A stretch of 64,000 nt of DNA from Mycocentrospora acerina (Eukaryota > Ascomycota > Dothideomycetes > Pleosporales): positions 868,001 to 932,000 of the forward strand of contig JAKUHH010000284.1 in assembly GCA_022701365.1 (NCBI GenBank), given 5' to 3'. The notes below the pieces were generated by a model. That model was not told the origin of the DNA and did not search any database. It was given only the letters and a program-made list of their open reading frames with translations. Position 1 is the stretch's first letter; each line of letters begins with the position of its first letter. Made by a program: the position numbers and the translations under genes. Of the stretch, positions 46,442-56,630 are shown piece by piece.

Positions 46442-47048
46442 ATGACTGACAAGAAAATCAAGCGGCCCGCTCCCGAAGGTCTGTCAACTACTAAGCCCAC
46501 AAAATGCAATAGCTCACACGAAATATGAGAGTCCAGATGTTATAGAATGCCAAGCTGCGGTCTTCGAATGGGCCGAAAGCTTTGACACCAAAGACTGGGA
46601 CCGTCTCTCAAAATGTGTCGCGCCGACGCTTTACGTACGTACTTGATGTCCAACTTCATATGCAGAGTACATGTTTTAATGATCCTCCTAGATTGATTAT
46701 CGCGCTGTGATGGGTATGATCTGGGAAAGCATGCCTGCTGAACAATTTGTCGCCATGGCCTCGAATGAAAAATTCCTCGGCAACGTGCGCATTAAGACGC
46801 AGCATTTCATCGGAGCCAGTCAATGGATCCAGACAGGAGATGGCGAGATCAAAGGCTACCATCAGATGCGCGTAGCCCATCAGAAATATAAGGATGACGA
46901 GCTAAGTGAAGTCTTGTTCAAAGGACACGCTCATGGCAAGGCCACGATTCAGTATCGTCTTGTGGACGGCGTTTGGAAATTTGCTGGTCTCGAGCCCGAC
47001 ATTCGGTGGGCCGAGCACGATTACGATAAGATTTTCCAAGAAGAATAG
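46442..47048 (+). CDS. Scytalone-dehydratase-like enzyme (MdpB type)
   Basis: Proposed exons 46442-46478, 46513-46634 and 46692-47048; 171 aa, close to the 172 aa of scytalone dehydratase. The motifs follow that enzyme closely: FEWAESFDTKDWDRL, APTL then IDYRAVMG, TQHFIGASQW, GYHQMRVAHQKYKD, FKGHAHG and WKFAGLEPDIRW. These include the two catalytic His regions and the active-site Tyr/Asp regions of the NTF2-like fold. MdpB homologues dehydrate the reduced emodin intermediate, completing hydroxyl removal. Intron 2 (46635-46691, 57 nt) is well supported by the family alignment. Intron 1 would be only 34 nt (46479-46512) with a weak GTCTGT donor but a CTACTAAG branch site, so the first 12 residues and the start codon are uncertain. 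Confidence 0.82.
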
Positions 47049-47725
47049 GGTTTCAAGGCATGACACAGCATGATAGGTAGTCAACATAATCAGCAAGGAC
47101 TTTCCACTACATTTCCGCAACATTAAATCTTTTTAAGCAGAATTTATGAGAAATAATAAAGTCGCACGTTTGAAAAACATTGAGACATATTCATTTTCAT
47201 AACGCGATTTATTTCTAGTTCATCTTTCATTTCTTATTGAAGCGTCTTCTTCATGCGCTATAGCAGTTAACTAGCAGTTAACTAGCAGTCGGGCACCACG
47301 AGGAAGATCATGGTCGTGTGTTCATTGGGCGTCATACGTCATTATGCACAAGTTCAACGTTCCAAAGCAAGTCTTGATTAACCCCATAGACTGGGATGAC
47401 TCTTCATCTTTAGAGAGAAGTTCGAAAAAAATGTGGTTCTGAGAACTTCGGGGCGAAATTGATGAAATGTTGATATGGTGTTCACTTTACGCACAGACAA
47501 ATAGGGTACAGGGCATAGAGTTGTCGGGCTATATCAACAGTTATCTAGCCGAAACTAGCCTAGGTATTTATCCAACTCCGAAGCTTCGGTAATCCTCAAG
47601 TATCATTGCCCCGAATTACCCGTCTACGGATGATAGTCGCACATTTGAAAGCGGAGGGAATATTTGACCATCGCGAATCGAATCGAGATGTCTCAGAACC
47701 GCGGATCCGTATTTTTCTTGTCCAG
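47049..47725. other. Intergenic region, no gene seen
   Basis: This 677-bp spacer lies between the convergent 3' ends of the dehydratase and the first DUF1772 gene. An 11-bp direct repeat (AGCAGTTAACT) occurs near 47263-47286. There is no coding signal. Confidence 0.4.
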
Positions 47726-48328
47726 TTATTGCCGCATTTTCGTCGACAATGCGATCAGTGCTGCAATGAGAGGAAGCGTCGCCCGGACGGCATGCCACCT
47801 ACTCCAGTTGTCCATGGAACGTTGAAGCGCCAATTTACTCTCACCTTCAAGCCAGTTTTGCTCTGAACCCTTGAAATGCTTCTTGCTTCTCTTCATTGCG
47901 GTAACAGAGGCATCTATGGGGAAAATCATTACCCTCTCCCACCAAGCTACTTGCACCAAAGTGATGCCTGCTGCCGCATAAAACTTCCAAAGTGCAGCCT
48001 CGGTAGGGTCGGGGTGTTGCGAAACCAGGAAAGCCATTATTGCTAGTACAGCTGCGAAACTTGCATTGATCGGTTCCAGCCAAACACCGCCACGTCGTGA
48101 TGTTTCTTCGAATTGCACGATTGCACTGCTTGAGCTGTTAAGCTTTATGATCGGGATGATCCAAAGATTGAAGCACCATGCTATTCCTGTATCACATGGA
48201 CAGTGAGCAATTGTGACCTTTGACCTTGAAAGTATGTGGAAAAGCGAACCTGCGATGAAGAGTAGAGCTAGAATAGTCGCCCATTGCACAAAAGGGAGAG
48301 TAGCGATGACTATCGCTGATAGCGTCAT
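47726..48328 (-). CDS. DUF1772 protein, anthrone-oxygenase-like (copy A)
   Basis: The frame from the ATG at 48328 is 200 codons unspliced. A 63-nt intron (48187-48249, donor GTTCGC, acceptor ACAG) keeps the frame and restores a continuous first membrane region, giving 179 aa; I favour the spliced form. It has four hydrophobic segments, a charged loop (KRSKKHFKGSEQNWLEGESK) and the C-terminal W-X2-WHAVRA motif of DUF1772. Members such as HypC, GedH, TpcL and AgnL2 oxidise anthrones to anthraquinones and are small membrane proteins. It is divergent from a second, distinct DUF1772 gene. Which copy is the emodin anthrone oxygenase cannot be told from sequence alone. Confidence 0.75.
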   Translation of the reverse strand: MTLSAIVIATLPFVQWATILALLFIAGSLFHILSRSKVTIAHCPCDTGIAWCFNLWIIPIIKLNSSSSAIVQFEETSRRGGVWLEPINASFAAVLAIMAFLVSQHPDPTEAALWKFYAAAGITLVQVAWWERVMIFPIDASVTAMKRSKKHFKGSEQNWLEGESKLALQRSMDNWSRWHAVRATLPLIAALIALSTKMRQ

Positions 48329-49000
48329 CGGAGTAAGGTTTTTCGAACTTGATCAAATATTAGTGTTTTTGGCTTTCAAAATTGGGATGAAAGTTCAAAT
48401 CTACTTTGTAATTTGAGGTGTAAGCCAAGTTCAAACTAGTTCAAGCCAAATGTCTCATGAAATCTACCAACAAAGTTTGAAGCCCAGGAGAAAAATGCAC
48501 ACCTTTTCGTTCAGCGAAACGCACCGTTTTGATGAGAAATGTGTTGTCGTCAAGAAGCCAAATACGCCGAATTAGAGTTACTTCAGCTTTGAGGCCGTTC
48601 ATCCGACTTCTATGCGACACGATATGCAAGACAGGTATTTCCGCTTTTTTAGCTAATCAAGAAACGCCTACTAACGCTTAGCTCGCGACATTTTACTAGA
48701 CAACCCAGGTCATATATTGCTCCGAAGCTAGTGTGCCGACGTTCAGTCATTTGATCCTATCACCAAATATCTAAAACTTGAACAATTGGCTGTGTCAGTA
48801 TAGTTGATCGATATGATCCGATGTGAAGGTAAGGTTCTGGCATCCGTATGATTCAAATCAAAGCTAATGTTTATCTTCCCTGCACCTAGTGATAAGACAC
48901 GAGTTTCCTTTTATTTGGCCGTTTATTTGTTTCTTTCAATGGCCTACTTCTAATCGCCTGACCTGATCAACACGAGCAATTGCTAAAAATATTCTACAAG
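48329..49000. promoter_or_regulatory. Divergent promoter of the two DUF1772 genes
   Basis: This 672-bp region contains TCGTTCAGCGA (48507-48517), an exact TCG-N5-CGA site, and TCCGAAG (48721-48727), the reverse of the shared CTTCGGA core. Confidence 0.45.
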
Positions 49001-49665
49001 ATGGACGATAACATCTTGAAGGCCGCTCAGGTTGTGGGTATCACAGGTGCAGCATTTTTATCTGGTAAGTACGCTTTTTGGAATCGAGAGAGAAGTAACT
49101 TGGATCGGTCAAGTTTCTGTCCAGCAGCCAGTAAAATTCATTAAAATTTAAAGCAAACCATTTTTCTGAAATGTGTAGAATTTAGATGCTAATAATTTCT
49201 ACGTTAGGATATATTTCATGTTTTAGCCACGCCGGTGTTCCTACCCTCAACGTAGCCCCTGTCAACGTTCTTGTCCATGAGTTCAAAATCATGTACAATA
49301 TCGGAAAGTCTTCTTCGCCATTCATCGCAATCGCTGTCACGCTGTGTAACGCTTTGTCAGCATATCACTCTAGGAGTGCCTCAAATCAAATCGGAGGTGT
49401 TGTAACACCATTCGTACTTTATGTAGCGGCGACGATTTGTGTACCGTGTATTGTTCCATTCACTATACTGTATATGGAACCTGCTGTGAATATTAAGCTG
49501 CTAGACCTGGGCGCTAAGGCAGAGAAAGGCTGCAAGGCGGAGGATCTTGGGACTGGTGAAAAGGAGATCAGAGAGATGTTAATTCGTTGGAAAGGGTTGA
49601 ACTTTATTCGCGCACTGATTGTAGGTGTAGGTGCTCTGCTTTCAGCGGTTGCTACGTTGGCTTGA
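49001..49665 (+). CDS. DUF1772 protein, anthrone-oxygenase-like (copy B)
   Basis: Two exons, 49001-49064 and 49208-49665, with a 143-nt intron (donor GTAAGT); 173 aa. The N-terminus MDDNILKAAQVVGITGAAFLSG runs into GYISCFSHAGVPTL, a first membrane helix with the small-residue pattern of DUF1772 proteins. Three further hydrophobic segments follow, and the C-terminus has RWKGLNFIRALIVG, the family W-X2-LN-X2-R motif. It is closer to the EncC/HypC style than copy A is. It likely acts in a membrane on an anthrone substrate. It is the right-most recognisable biosynthetic gene of the cluster. Confidence 0.8.
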
Positions 49666-51156
49666 GGGACGATAAATCTTTTGCTCTAGAACCTACGATG
49701 ATGCGAGAGAATTGTTGCATCGGACTCTAATACGTTTTGGAAGGCAGTGCAACTTCGCTCACAACGACAATGTATGATATCAATTACTTTACAAGACTCA
49801 GTTCTCATCTTACTGGCCACTCTACCAATCCATCTTAATAGTCGAAGCTTCACGCTTTATAGCGCAGTTCCAAAACAACGTTAAACACAATTATAAATTT
49901 TGAAGCTAGTGATATAATATAAATGCTTAGAACGACTCCCAATGTTAAATTTACGATTTCTTAGATTGAGGATAGTTAGCTGATTGTAGTTGAAGATGAC
50001 AATTTTTCTGAATAATTAACAGATTTTAACGGGTAATTAAGCTATAACGAGGGCTAGTTTTGTTGCTTTAAAACATCAATTAAGATTCTCAAGACTCTTC
50101 TGACACCCATCAGTTTTTGTTTAGCTGATAGTGAGAAGCCGTGTGAGGTTGAAGTTGACACATCGAAATTGGGCAGACAAATCACGTCAGCCTTAGCGGC
50201 CTAGTTGTTAAGAATTGATACTACTACTCCATACTCTTCTAGACCTAACACATATGGCAATTATGGACCCGCCAACAGAGAAGCATGAAAACAGGTACTC
50301 TGAAGGAACTTACATCATGATATTGTCAGCATGCCTGGTCTATATGCTGCCTTCGCCGAGGCTTGTGCCTTGATACAGGGGGTCGCATAGGTTTCTCTTT
50401 ATCATTTATGCTAGGATCTTCGGAGCTCTGAATGATAATAGCACCTATAATAGTATAGAAACAACAGCAAGTGGGATAAAAGATGATTTATAAATCATCT
50501 TGCTGAGATGGACGACTCGTAGGTTCGCGCTGCTGCTCGCATCCTAGATCTTGACGGTCTTTTATAAACACTCCAACAAGCCACCCTTTGTATCTTCGAT
50601 GCGCTTCTTGTCATTGTGGAGATCGGCAGGACTTAAGGCACGAAAGCACTCCTCTCGCTTCCAGAGGCTCTCTTCTCAGCTTCTAATATTCTCATGAAGC
50701 CGCTTAAATGTTTCCTCTGTCCCTTTGCCATAATCGTGCACCACATCAATTTCAAAGAGGCCGGGAAAAGAGTACACCGCGCCCTCTTTGAGCTTCGTCT
50801 ACCGATTTTGTCTACTGCAACCACTTGTCGACGCTAAAGCAGAAGAGCGGAGCTCCCTCGAGCAATACAAGGTAAAAACAGATGGATCAAATTATTTGCA
50901 CCTACAAACTTGGTACCTTGCTATTAGATCGTATAAAAAAATAGCTATTGTAGGTAGTTCTATAGCCTCACGTGCAGCAGAGGTAGTCTTGGCGTTTGTA
51001 GTCGTTGCCAGACTGAGATTGTCGCATACACAGATACGATACCTAGAGGATACCTGGATATATTAGGTGTTTTAAGGAAGTTTCAATAAAAAACACTCTG
51101 CAAAAGAGAGACCTCTTTCTTAAGAATTCTGCAACTCCTTGTAGCTTATGTGCAAG
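49666..51156. other. Spacer right of the cluster, no intact gene
   Basis: This 1.49-kb stretch shows no intact coding sequence. A frame at 50788-51066 and a short one on the other strand at 50633-50824 have no recognisable domain. Composition is AT-rich with patches of normal GC, consistent with decayed genes. Confidence 0.35.
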
Positions 51157-51636
51157 ATGGCTAATACTGCCTTGTAGCAATCTAAGAGTCTCTTACCCGA
51201 GAACTATAAAGACTCATCCCCGCTCGTCTACTGGGCCATGTCCTACCTCCCTGCAGAAACCCACATTGCAGGTATATGTGCCGCCTTCGAGGCTGGCGCC
51301 GACCCAAACAAACTTGACTAAGGAATGCCCAACGTAGGCCGACCGCTACACTACGCAATCTGTGACATGGCCATGATCGACACCAACCAGCTCAAGCAGA
51401 ACTTGCCTATCGTAAAACTCTTATTAGAGGCTGGCGCTGATCCGCGGTTAATCAATCGGACGCATATGTATGAGAGCCCGATTCACGAGATGGAGGGCCA
51501 GTTCTGGGCATATGAACAGGGTCATGAGGGGTTGACAAAAGAGTCATTAGGATTGTATGATTTAGATGAAAAAGCGTCGAGGGAGCCTTTGGTAGTGAGT
51601 GATACGCATCCAGTTTTCTGCATGAGCCGCGAATAG
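51157..51636 (+). pseudogene. Ankyrin-repeat protein remnant
   Basis: One frame runs from the ATG at 51157 to the stop ending at 51636 but is broken by TAG at 51175-51177 and TAA at 51319-51321. Both stops sit where a Gln codon (CAG or CAA) is plausible, so each could be a C-to-T change. Between them and after them are ankyrin-like stretches: AAFEAGADPN, then GRPLHYAI, and VKLLLEAGADPRLI. About 160 codons remain. It may be part of a larger gene whose other parts are gone; a frame at 51728-52039 contains DLADLLISGGNPLAGI and could be another piece. Confidence 0.6.
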
Positions 51637-52371
51637 AGGTCAGGACGTGCAGCAGCTACTACGCAAGATTTTCTCATTTTAAAATGCGGACAATAGGGCA
51701 AAAACATACAACAGCGGGGATTCGCCAGTGGCCACATACCTGACTACTAGTCCGCCGGTACGTTGCTTAAATAGGGCTGAGCGAACGGGAAGCCTTGTTG
51801 TCTCCTGCTCTATCGTCACAAACACTCTTAGATGCACTGTTTCCAGTTTCGTGTTTTCTGTAAACGGATATTTAGCTACCGCTAATTATGCTGCTCGCTG
51901 CGCCACCCGACGTATTAGACAGGGAGATGGCGACCACATGGGGGAGGACTTTTTGTGGCTGAGCGGCACGGACTTGGCTGATCTCTTGATATCTGGTGGT
52001 AATCCGTTGGCTGGAATTACTTCGTTAGTCTTTTTATGATGTTAATGGGTCTAATGTTTTATTTTCCAATTCCCTGGCGTCTCGTGATACAGTTTCCTAG
52101 GTTTCAGTATCATTACTTACGCGACTTCCACTGCGCATTACAGGCGAGTTGTGAATAGCGCCAAGGAGTGATTGTGCAAAATCCGGGATGTGGAGGACGG
52201 ATTCGCGATTCAAACCTAAGGCATACACAAGTCTAGCTAATAGGATCCTGTTTACCTTAAGCAAACTTTCGTTCTCGTGTGCTAACAGGCAGTACGCTAC
52301 AATAACTTTCCCGCGCCCTCATAGCCGCGTCTAGACGTATGTTCTTACGTGCGTATTCAACCTATTTACTT
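51637..52371. other. Spacer, possible further ankyrin remnant
   Basis: This 735-bp stretch lies between the ankyrin remnant and the F-box gene. One frame at 51728-52039 ends in an ankyrin-like segment but has no clear start or upstream exon. No intact gene is visible. Confidence 0.3.
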
Positions 52372-53943
52372 TCAATAGTACTGACTTCTCACGTATCGCT
52401 CGATCGCTTCCCCACCGTACTTTTGAATTCCTGCGCGTTTCAACCCTTCGGAGGTCTTTGGCTCTGGTACCCATACTCCAGTCTCACACGCATAGTAAAT
52501 CCTCCTGTGCTCTTTATCCTGCGGTTCTTCATCACCCCACTCCGCTCTCTGGCCTGGCGCGTGATATGAAATGTGCAGTTTCCCTGTCTTACCTACCATA
52601 TCATACGTAAGCATGAAGGACTCGAGAACGGGCATCTGAGCAACGGCTTTCGCAAGCGCGCTGAGAAAAGTATCGAAGGTTTCTGGGTCGGGGTGCTGCC
52701 GGAAGTCTACCCAGCTGAACTCGCGCGTATTAACACTTCCAATAATGCCGCGCACAGGGTCGTCGTCAGAATCGTAGGCTGGTGTTGGACCAGTGAAGTA
52801 CCATTTGCCAGATGGAGTGACCATATCAAATGTGATATTGAGGGACTTCAAGTATGGCCAAGACGGTAGAATCGCGTTCTCATCTGATGGCCAGAATAGT
52901 GTAGGGTCAACGTGCGCACTTGAAGTAAGAGTTGTAAGACATTGTGAGAAGGTTCGGATTGATGAACTGAACGGGTCGTATGTGTAGCCTTCTGGCACAA
53001 TGCTTAGAACTGTATACCTCTGATCTGAAGGGGTGCAGTGGTAAAAGATAATATTAGCAGAATTAAGCGAGCGGAAATGCGTCAGCGAAAGCTTGTTAGC
53101 AAATTCAGCGCGCGCCTCACCGCGCGCCTTAGGAGATGTCGCTGATTCCCACTCTAGATCATAGTCTAAATCCAATGAGTCCTGATCTGACCCTGCGTCA
53201 GAACCAGCCTCGCAGTCTAGAAACTCCCAGTCTACTGTCCTGAGCTCTGGCAGTGCCACCTCTAAATCTGGTGCAACGCTTGGTGCAAGTCTTCGCCCGC
53301 CCCAATTCTCGATAGTGAGGTGCTGCACATTAGACAATGTAGGCAGATTTTCGGGTTGAACAAGGCGCAGGTGCGACTCTGCCCAACGAGCAGATTGAAT
53401 ATCTTTGCAGTCACCAAGCTCAATCTGGAGCTCATCCACTTCCCGAAAATCAGTCGGCGACGAAGCTCCAACAATGTGAAGCCGCACTCTGTTCTTTACA
53501 CCGTTGTCTTCCCAGGTTCGTAATACTGTGAAAAGATCGCTTATAGTTTTTGTAAATGCCTTATTGTTAGTATATTGATCAAGTCGTGACTCCTTGTGTT
53601 TATATGCTTCTTCTAAATATGTTGGTAATTCTGCTTTGAAACTAATCCAGGAAAGGTATTTACAGCGATTTCCTGTTACAATTGACTGGAGCGACTCTAG
53701 ATCATCGCTCTTAATATCTAGACGGTAAAATGTAATAGTCTCAACTGCTTCCTTCCAAGTGCGATTAAGGATCGCGAGGCGAGGAAATAGAGAAGGTGGA
53801 CTAATAGGCTGGAAAGATTGTCCTATCGCAGAAGCCCATTTTTCCTGGTCTGGGTAACGCTCTGTGAACCACACAATACGATTGATCAGCTCCTGTGGCA
53901 GTTTGTCCATGGCGTGAACGAGGTAGGGGAGGGAGCGCACCAT
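52372..53943 (-). CDS. F-box-type hypothetical protein
   Basis: Single exon, 523 aa, intact. Residues about 12-50 (MDKLPQELINRIVWF, followed downstream by LAILNRTWKEAVE) look like an F-box, the Skp1-binding motif of SCF ubiquitin ligases. The remainder has leucine-rich-like stretches (LSNVQHLTIENWGG, LPELRTVDWEFL, LKSLNITFDMV) and an acidic loop (EAGSDAGSDQDSLDLDYD). Large families of such orphan F-box proteins occur in Pleosporales. A second Met at 53910 begins right at the F-box and may be the true start. Substrate unknown. It is the only clearly intact gene between the cluster and the transposon island. Confidence 0.7.
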   Translation of the reverse strand: MVRSLPYLVHAMDKLPQELINRIVWFTERYPDQEKWASAIGQSFQPISPPSLFPRLAILNRTWKEAVETITFYRLDIKSDDLESLQSIVTGNRCKYLSWISFKAELPTYLEEAYKHKESRLDQYTNNKAFTKTISDLFTVLRTWEDNGVKNRVRLHIVGASSPTDFREVDELQIELGDCKDIQSARWAESHLRLVQPENLPTLSNVQHLTIENWGGRRLAPSVAPDLEVALPELRTVDWEFLDCEAGSDAGSDQDSLDLDYDLEWESATSPKARGEARAEFANKLSLTHFRSLNSANIIFYHCTPSDQRYTVLSIVPEGYTYDPFSSSIRTFSQCLTTLTSSAHVDPTLFWPSDENAILPSWPYLKSLNITFDMVTPSGKWYFTGPTPAYDSDDDPVRGIIGSVNTREFSWVDFRQHPDPETFDTFLSALAKAVAQMPVLESFMLTYDMVGKTGKLHISYHAPGQRAEWGDEEPQDKEHRRIYYACETGVWVPEPKTSEGLKRAGIQKYGGEAIERYVRSQYY

Positions 53944-54594
53944 TGTTGCGGGAACGCTAGTAGGTACGCGGGAGTGCCGAGGCGCTAGCAGGGGTTTCCA
54001 AACAGATTAATGGTATGGCGCCTTTTGATTGATCGCCATTGATTTTGATCGTCAGGTGAAAGGTATCTATCTCATGGGTCTAAGATTTTATCACGAACGA
54101 AGCAGCTCTCCGAACGACAAAATTATTCGACTATTACCATGTTGCCCCTCAAAGATGTGCCTATTCGCCGCAGCGAAGCCACATCAAGCTATGATGATTC
54201 AAGTTTTTGTTGCACAAGCGCGGCAAGTGTTTTCGAAAATGCTAACGTGTATATCTCCAAAGATAATTACACGGAACATGCATTCAATTTCGAGAAGATG
54301 AGGCTTCCATATACAACAGTCTAGTGCGATACTTATTACTGAGCAAGCCATGGTTGATGAGAATCGTCCGACACCGGCACAACAACGTCATCTCCAACTT
54401 GTCCAAGCAAATCAAAATATTGAAAAGGGAGATTTCAATTGGCGGCACCAGCCCTTCCAATATATATGGGAGGCGTGGTTAGGTATGATCTCTAGCTACC
54501 GTGAAGTGCATTGTCTGCGCAGACAGCTAAATGTTGCCCCAAGAACAACGTTGCAACAGACGAGTGTAACAGATACGCACTCGTGCGTATCTGT
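53944..54594. other. Spacer, no gene seen
   Basis: This 651-bp stretch lies between the F-box gene start and the LysM remnant's end. Frames here, including one at 54350-54625 on the plus strand, overlap the LysM gene in antisense and have no recognisable domain. Confidence 0.35.
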
Positions 54595-55990
54595 TTATGC
54601 GGCTACACCAACACAGTACCAGTAATCTTTCCAGAACGAAGTGCCACAACCATTGCCATTATCCAAAACTGCATTCCACGCATATAGTTGCGCATCGGAT
54701 ATTCCGTTTCGTTCAGCGAACAACTATGATTAGAGTTAGGCTTGAAGCGACGCAGAATCGGATTCCGTGGACCTACAGCACACGAGTCTCCTTCCTGCGC
54801 CTGAGCAACCTTGTTGCATTCTTTGATCGCGTTGTCTGCTTGATTTGGCGATGGTATGACGAAAGCACTGGGAGTAGGCGACGGCGGGGGAGCTGATCTG
54901 CTCACGCTGATCGAATCCGAAGTTCCCACACAGTATGCCGATCCTGCCAAAAGTTGTCGCGGCAATCATTCGACACGGCGGGGTTCCAGGCATAAAATTG
55001 CTTCAAGGTGATGAAGTATTTGTTTGCAAGAATCGAGCAATCATCTCCTTTCCCGACTATGTGCCATCGAACACAGTTTGCAGGCTGTCCAGTGTGCGTT
55101 GGTGCCCCAGGTCCCGGTGCAGCTGTACTGCTAGGGGCAACGGAGGTTGGATTAACGCTCGTAGCGGGCGGTGGGGTATTGGGCGACTTGACGCAGTATG
55201 CCGTTTCTGTTCTTCGATCAGCATGCGCGATAATTTCCAGGGAATATATGTTGTCTCACCGGTCTAAAGATTCGCACAAGTTGAGCCTACAGCCGGATTC
55301 ATCTTGAAAAATTGAGCTAAGGTGAGATCGAACAAAACCAGAACATCCTCGCTGACAAATTATGTGAGTGCTTGAGCTTTTCGACGTGTTGTTAGAGGCA
55401 CTGACCAAGTGACACCTTTAGACACATCCCTGAACTCAGTGCAGTTCGTATCATATCCTTCCTGTTTTCCGAGTATCAGCTGAAATGTGTCGAATGTGCG
55501 AAGTTGCACTCACTCTGATCGGGAAGTCCAACGATGGGCCCACTTCGGGACCGGCCTTTGGTGGCTCGAAGTAGAACCTTCCACAATAGCGGACCCCAGG
55601 CTCGAAGCTGCAGGTGGGAGATTCGGTGTCGTTACCGAGTGAGGGGTTCCAGGGGAGCAGTTCGGACACCTCTGCGCCGTAGACATCTGCAGCCAAATCG
55701 CATTGGTGACGATAAAGAGTCCCTGTTATGTCACCTTTCATCTGTGATGCGTCAAAATACTGGTAACAATCGTCTCTTGTATCAATCGCAAGGCTCAGCT
55801 GTGTGGGCGTGGATGTTGTCGTAAGGCTGGTTTCTTCAAAATCGAACAGCAACCATGCGGTAGCGCGAAGCCTGTCACGCGCAACTCTAAAGGCAAGGAC
55901 AGCCAGCTGTGCTGTCCAGTTTCCAGTGCACCAGATTCTGACAAGTGCCACTGGCACGGCGAAGCACCTCCATGTAATGGCCGTTGTCAT
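54595..55990 (-). pseudogene. Multi-LysM chitin-binding protein, disrupted
   Basis: Reconstructed exon pieces on the minus strand end at 55514, then run 55461-55406, 55351-55260, 55206-54777 and 54723-54595. They are separated by four introns of 52, 54, 53 and 53 nt. At least three LysM-type modules are visible: NCTEFRDVSKGVT with QFFKMNPAVGSTCANL; CVRWHIVGKGDDCSI with FYAWNPAVSNDCRDNFW; and CNKVAQAQEGDSC with YAWNAVLDNGNGC, ending in FWKDYWYCVGV. A related N-terminal module (DDCYQYFDAS, WNPSLGND) precedes them. Two lesions break it: a TAG at 55264-55266 where Gln is expected, and a one-base loss near 54945-54946 between modules. LysM proteins bind chitin at the cell surface or outside the cell. 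The N-terminus and signal peptide could not be fixed; 55990 is a soft boundary. Confidence 0.7.
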
Positions 55991-56230
55991 GACAATAAGG
56001 TACTACTGCAGATGAACAAGTGGGGTGATAGGAAGTACTGTGAAGACAGAAACAAAGCATATTGCTGCGAGTCACCTACCGTGTCCGTGCACTCAACGCC
56101 TGGATTCACTTAATGCCCTGAAACATCAAAACTATCTTATCTAGAAATAAGGCTATTAAGCTATGCACAACAGGTAATATTATAAGATTTTATAGTAGAT
56201 AGTATAGATAATATATATAAAACTTTTGCT

Positions 56231-56630
56231 TTACTTAAATTTGCTTAGTAGCCTAATTACACAGCCTTTTTATAACTGTAGTAGTAGAGGTGCAGGAACA
56301 GCTTTATAAGACTTACTACTACTTAATATATCTACTACCTATTTCTTACGCTTAGCAGCTTATTAAGGAGGCCTTAAAGCCTTCTTTTTACTCTTTTAAG
56401 ATAATTAAAGAGCTTTTCTAGCATTATTCTCCTGTCTCTTACGCTCCTATTTAGCTGCCTGCTTTGCCTTTTCTTTCTTTTTAACTGCCTTTACTGCCTC
56501 TTTTACTATATACTTTTCTTAGGCTATCTTTTTAAGATAGAGCTTATAAGCTTTCTTAAGTTCCTTTCTATTACTTTTTAGAGTTTAAGCTCTTTTTCTT
56601 CTTACTCTTTTACTGCTTAATAAACACATG
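56231..56630 (-). pseudogene. C-terminal remnant of a pogo/Fot1-like transposase, RIP-mutated
   Basis: Reading the minus strand from 56630 down to a stop at 56231-56233 gives a Lys/Arg/Ala-rich helical tail (for example KEAVKAVKKKEKAKQAAK, ERKRQENNARKAL) that ends in LLSKFK. In-frame TAA/TAG codons lie where Gln is expected. Fungal Fot1/pogo-like DDE transposases end in this manner, with a charged helical region and a terminal PSKFK-like motif. The upstream catalytic part is missing because the Gypsy element begins at 56631; it may resume beyond the right edge. The assignment is by sequence style only. Confidence 0.5.

Noticed and set aside
54350..54625. Plus-strand 91-codon ORF
   Set aside because: Its 3' part overlaps the LysM exon in antisense and the rest has no recognisable feature.
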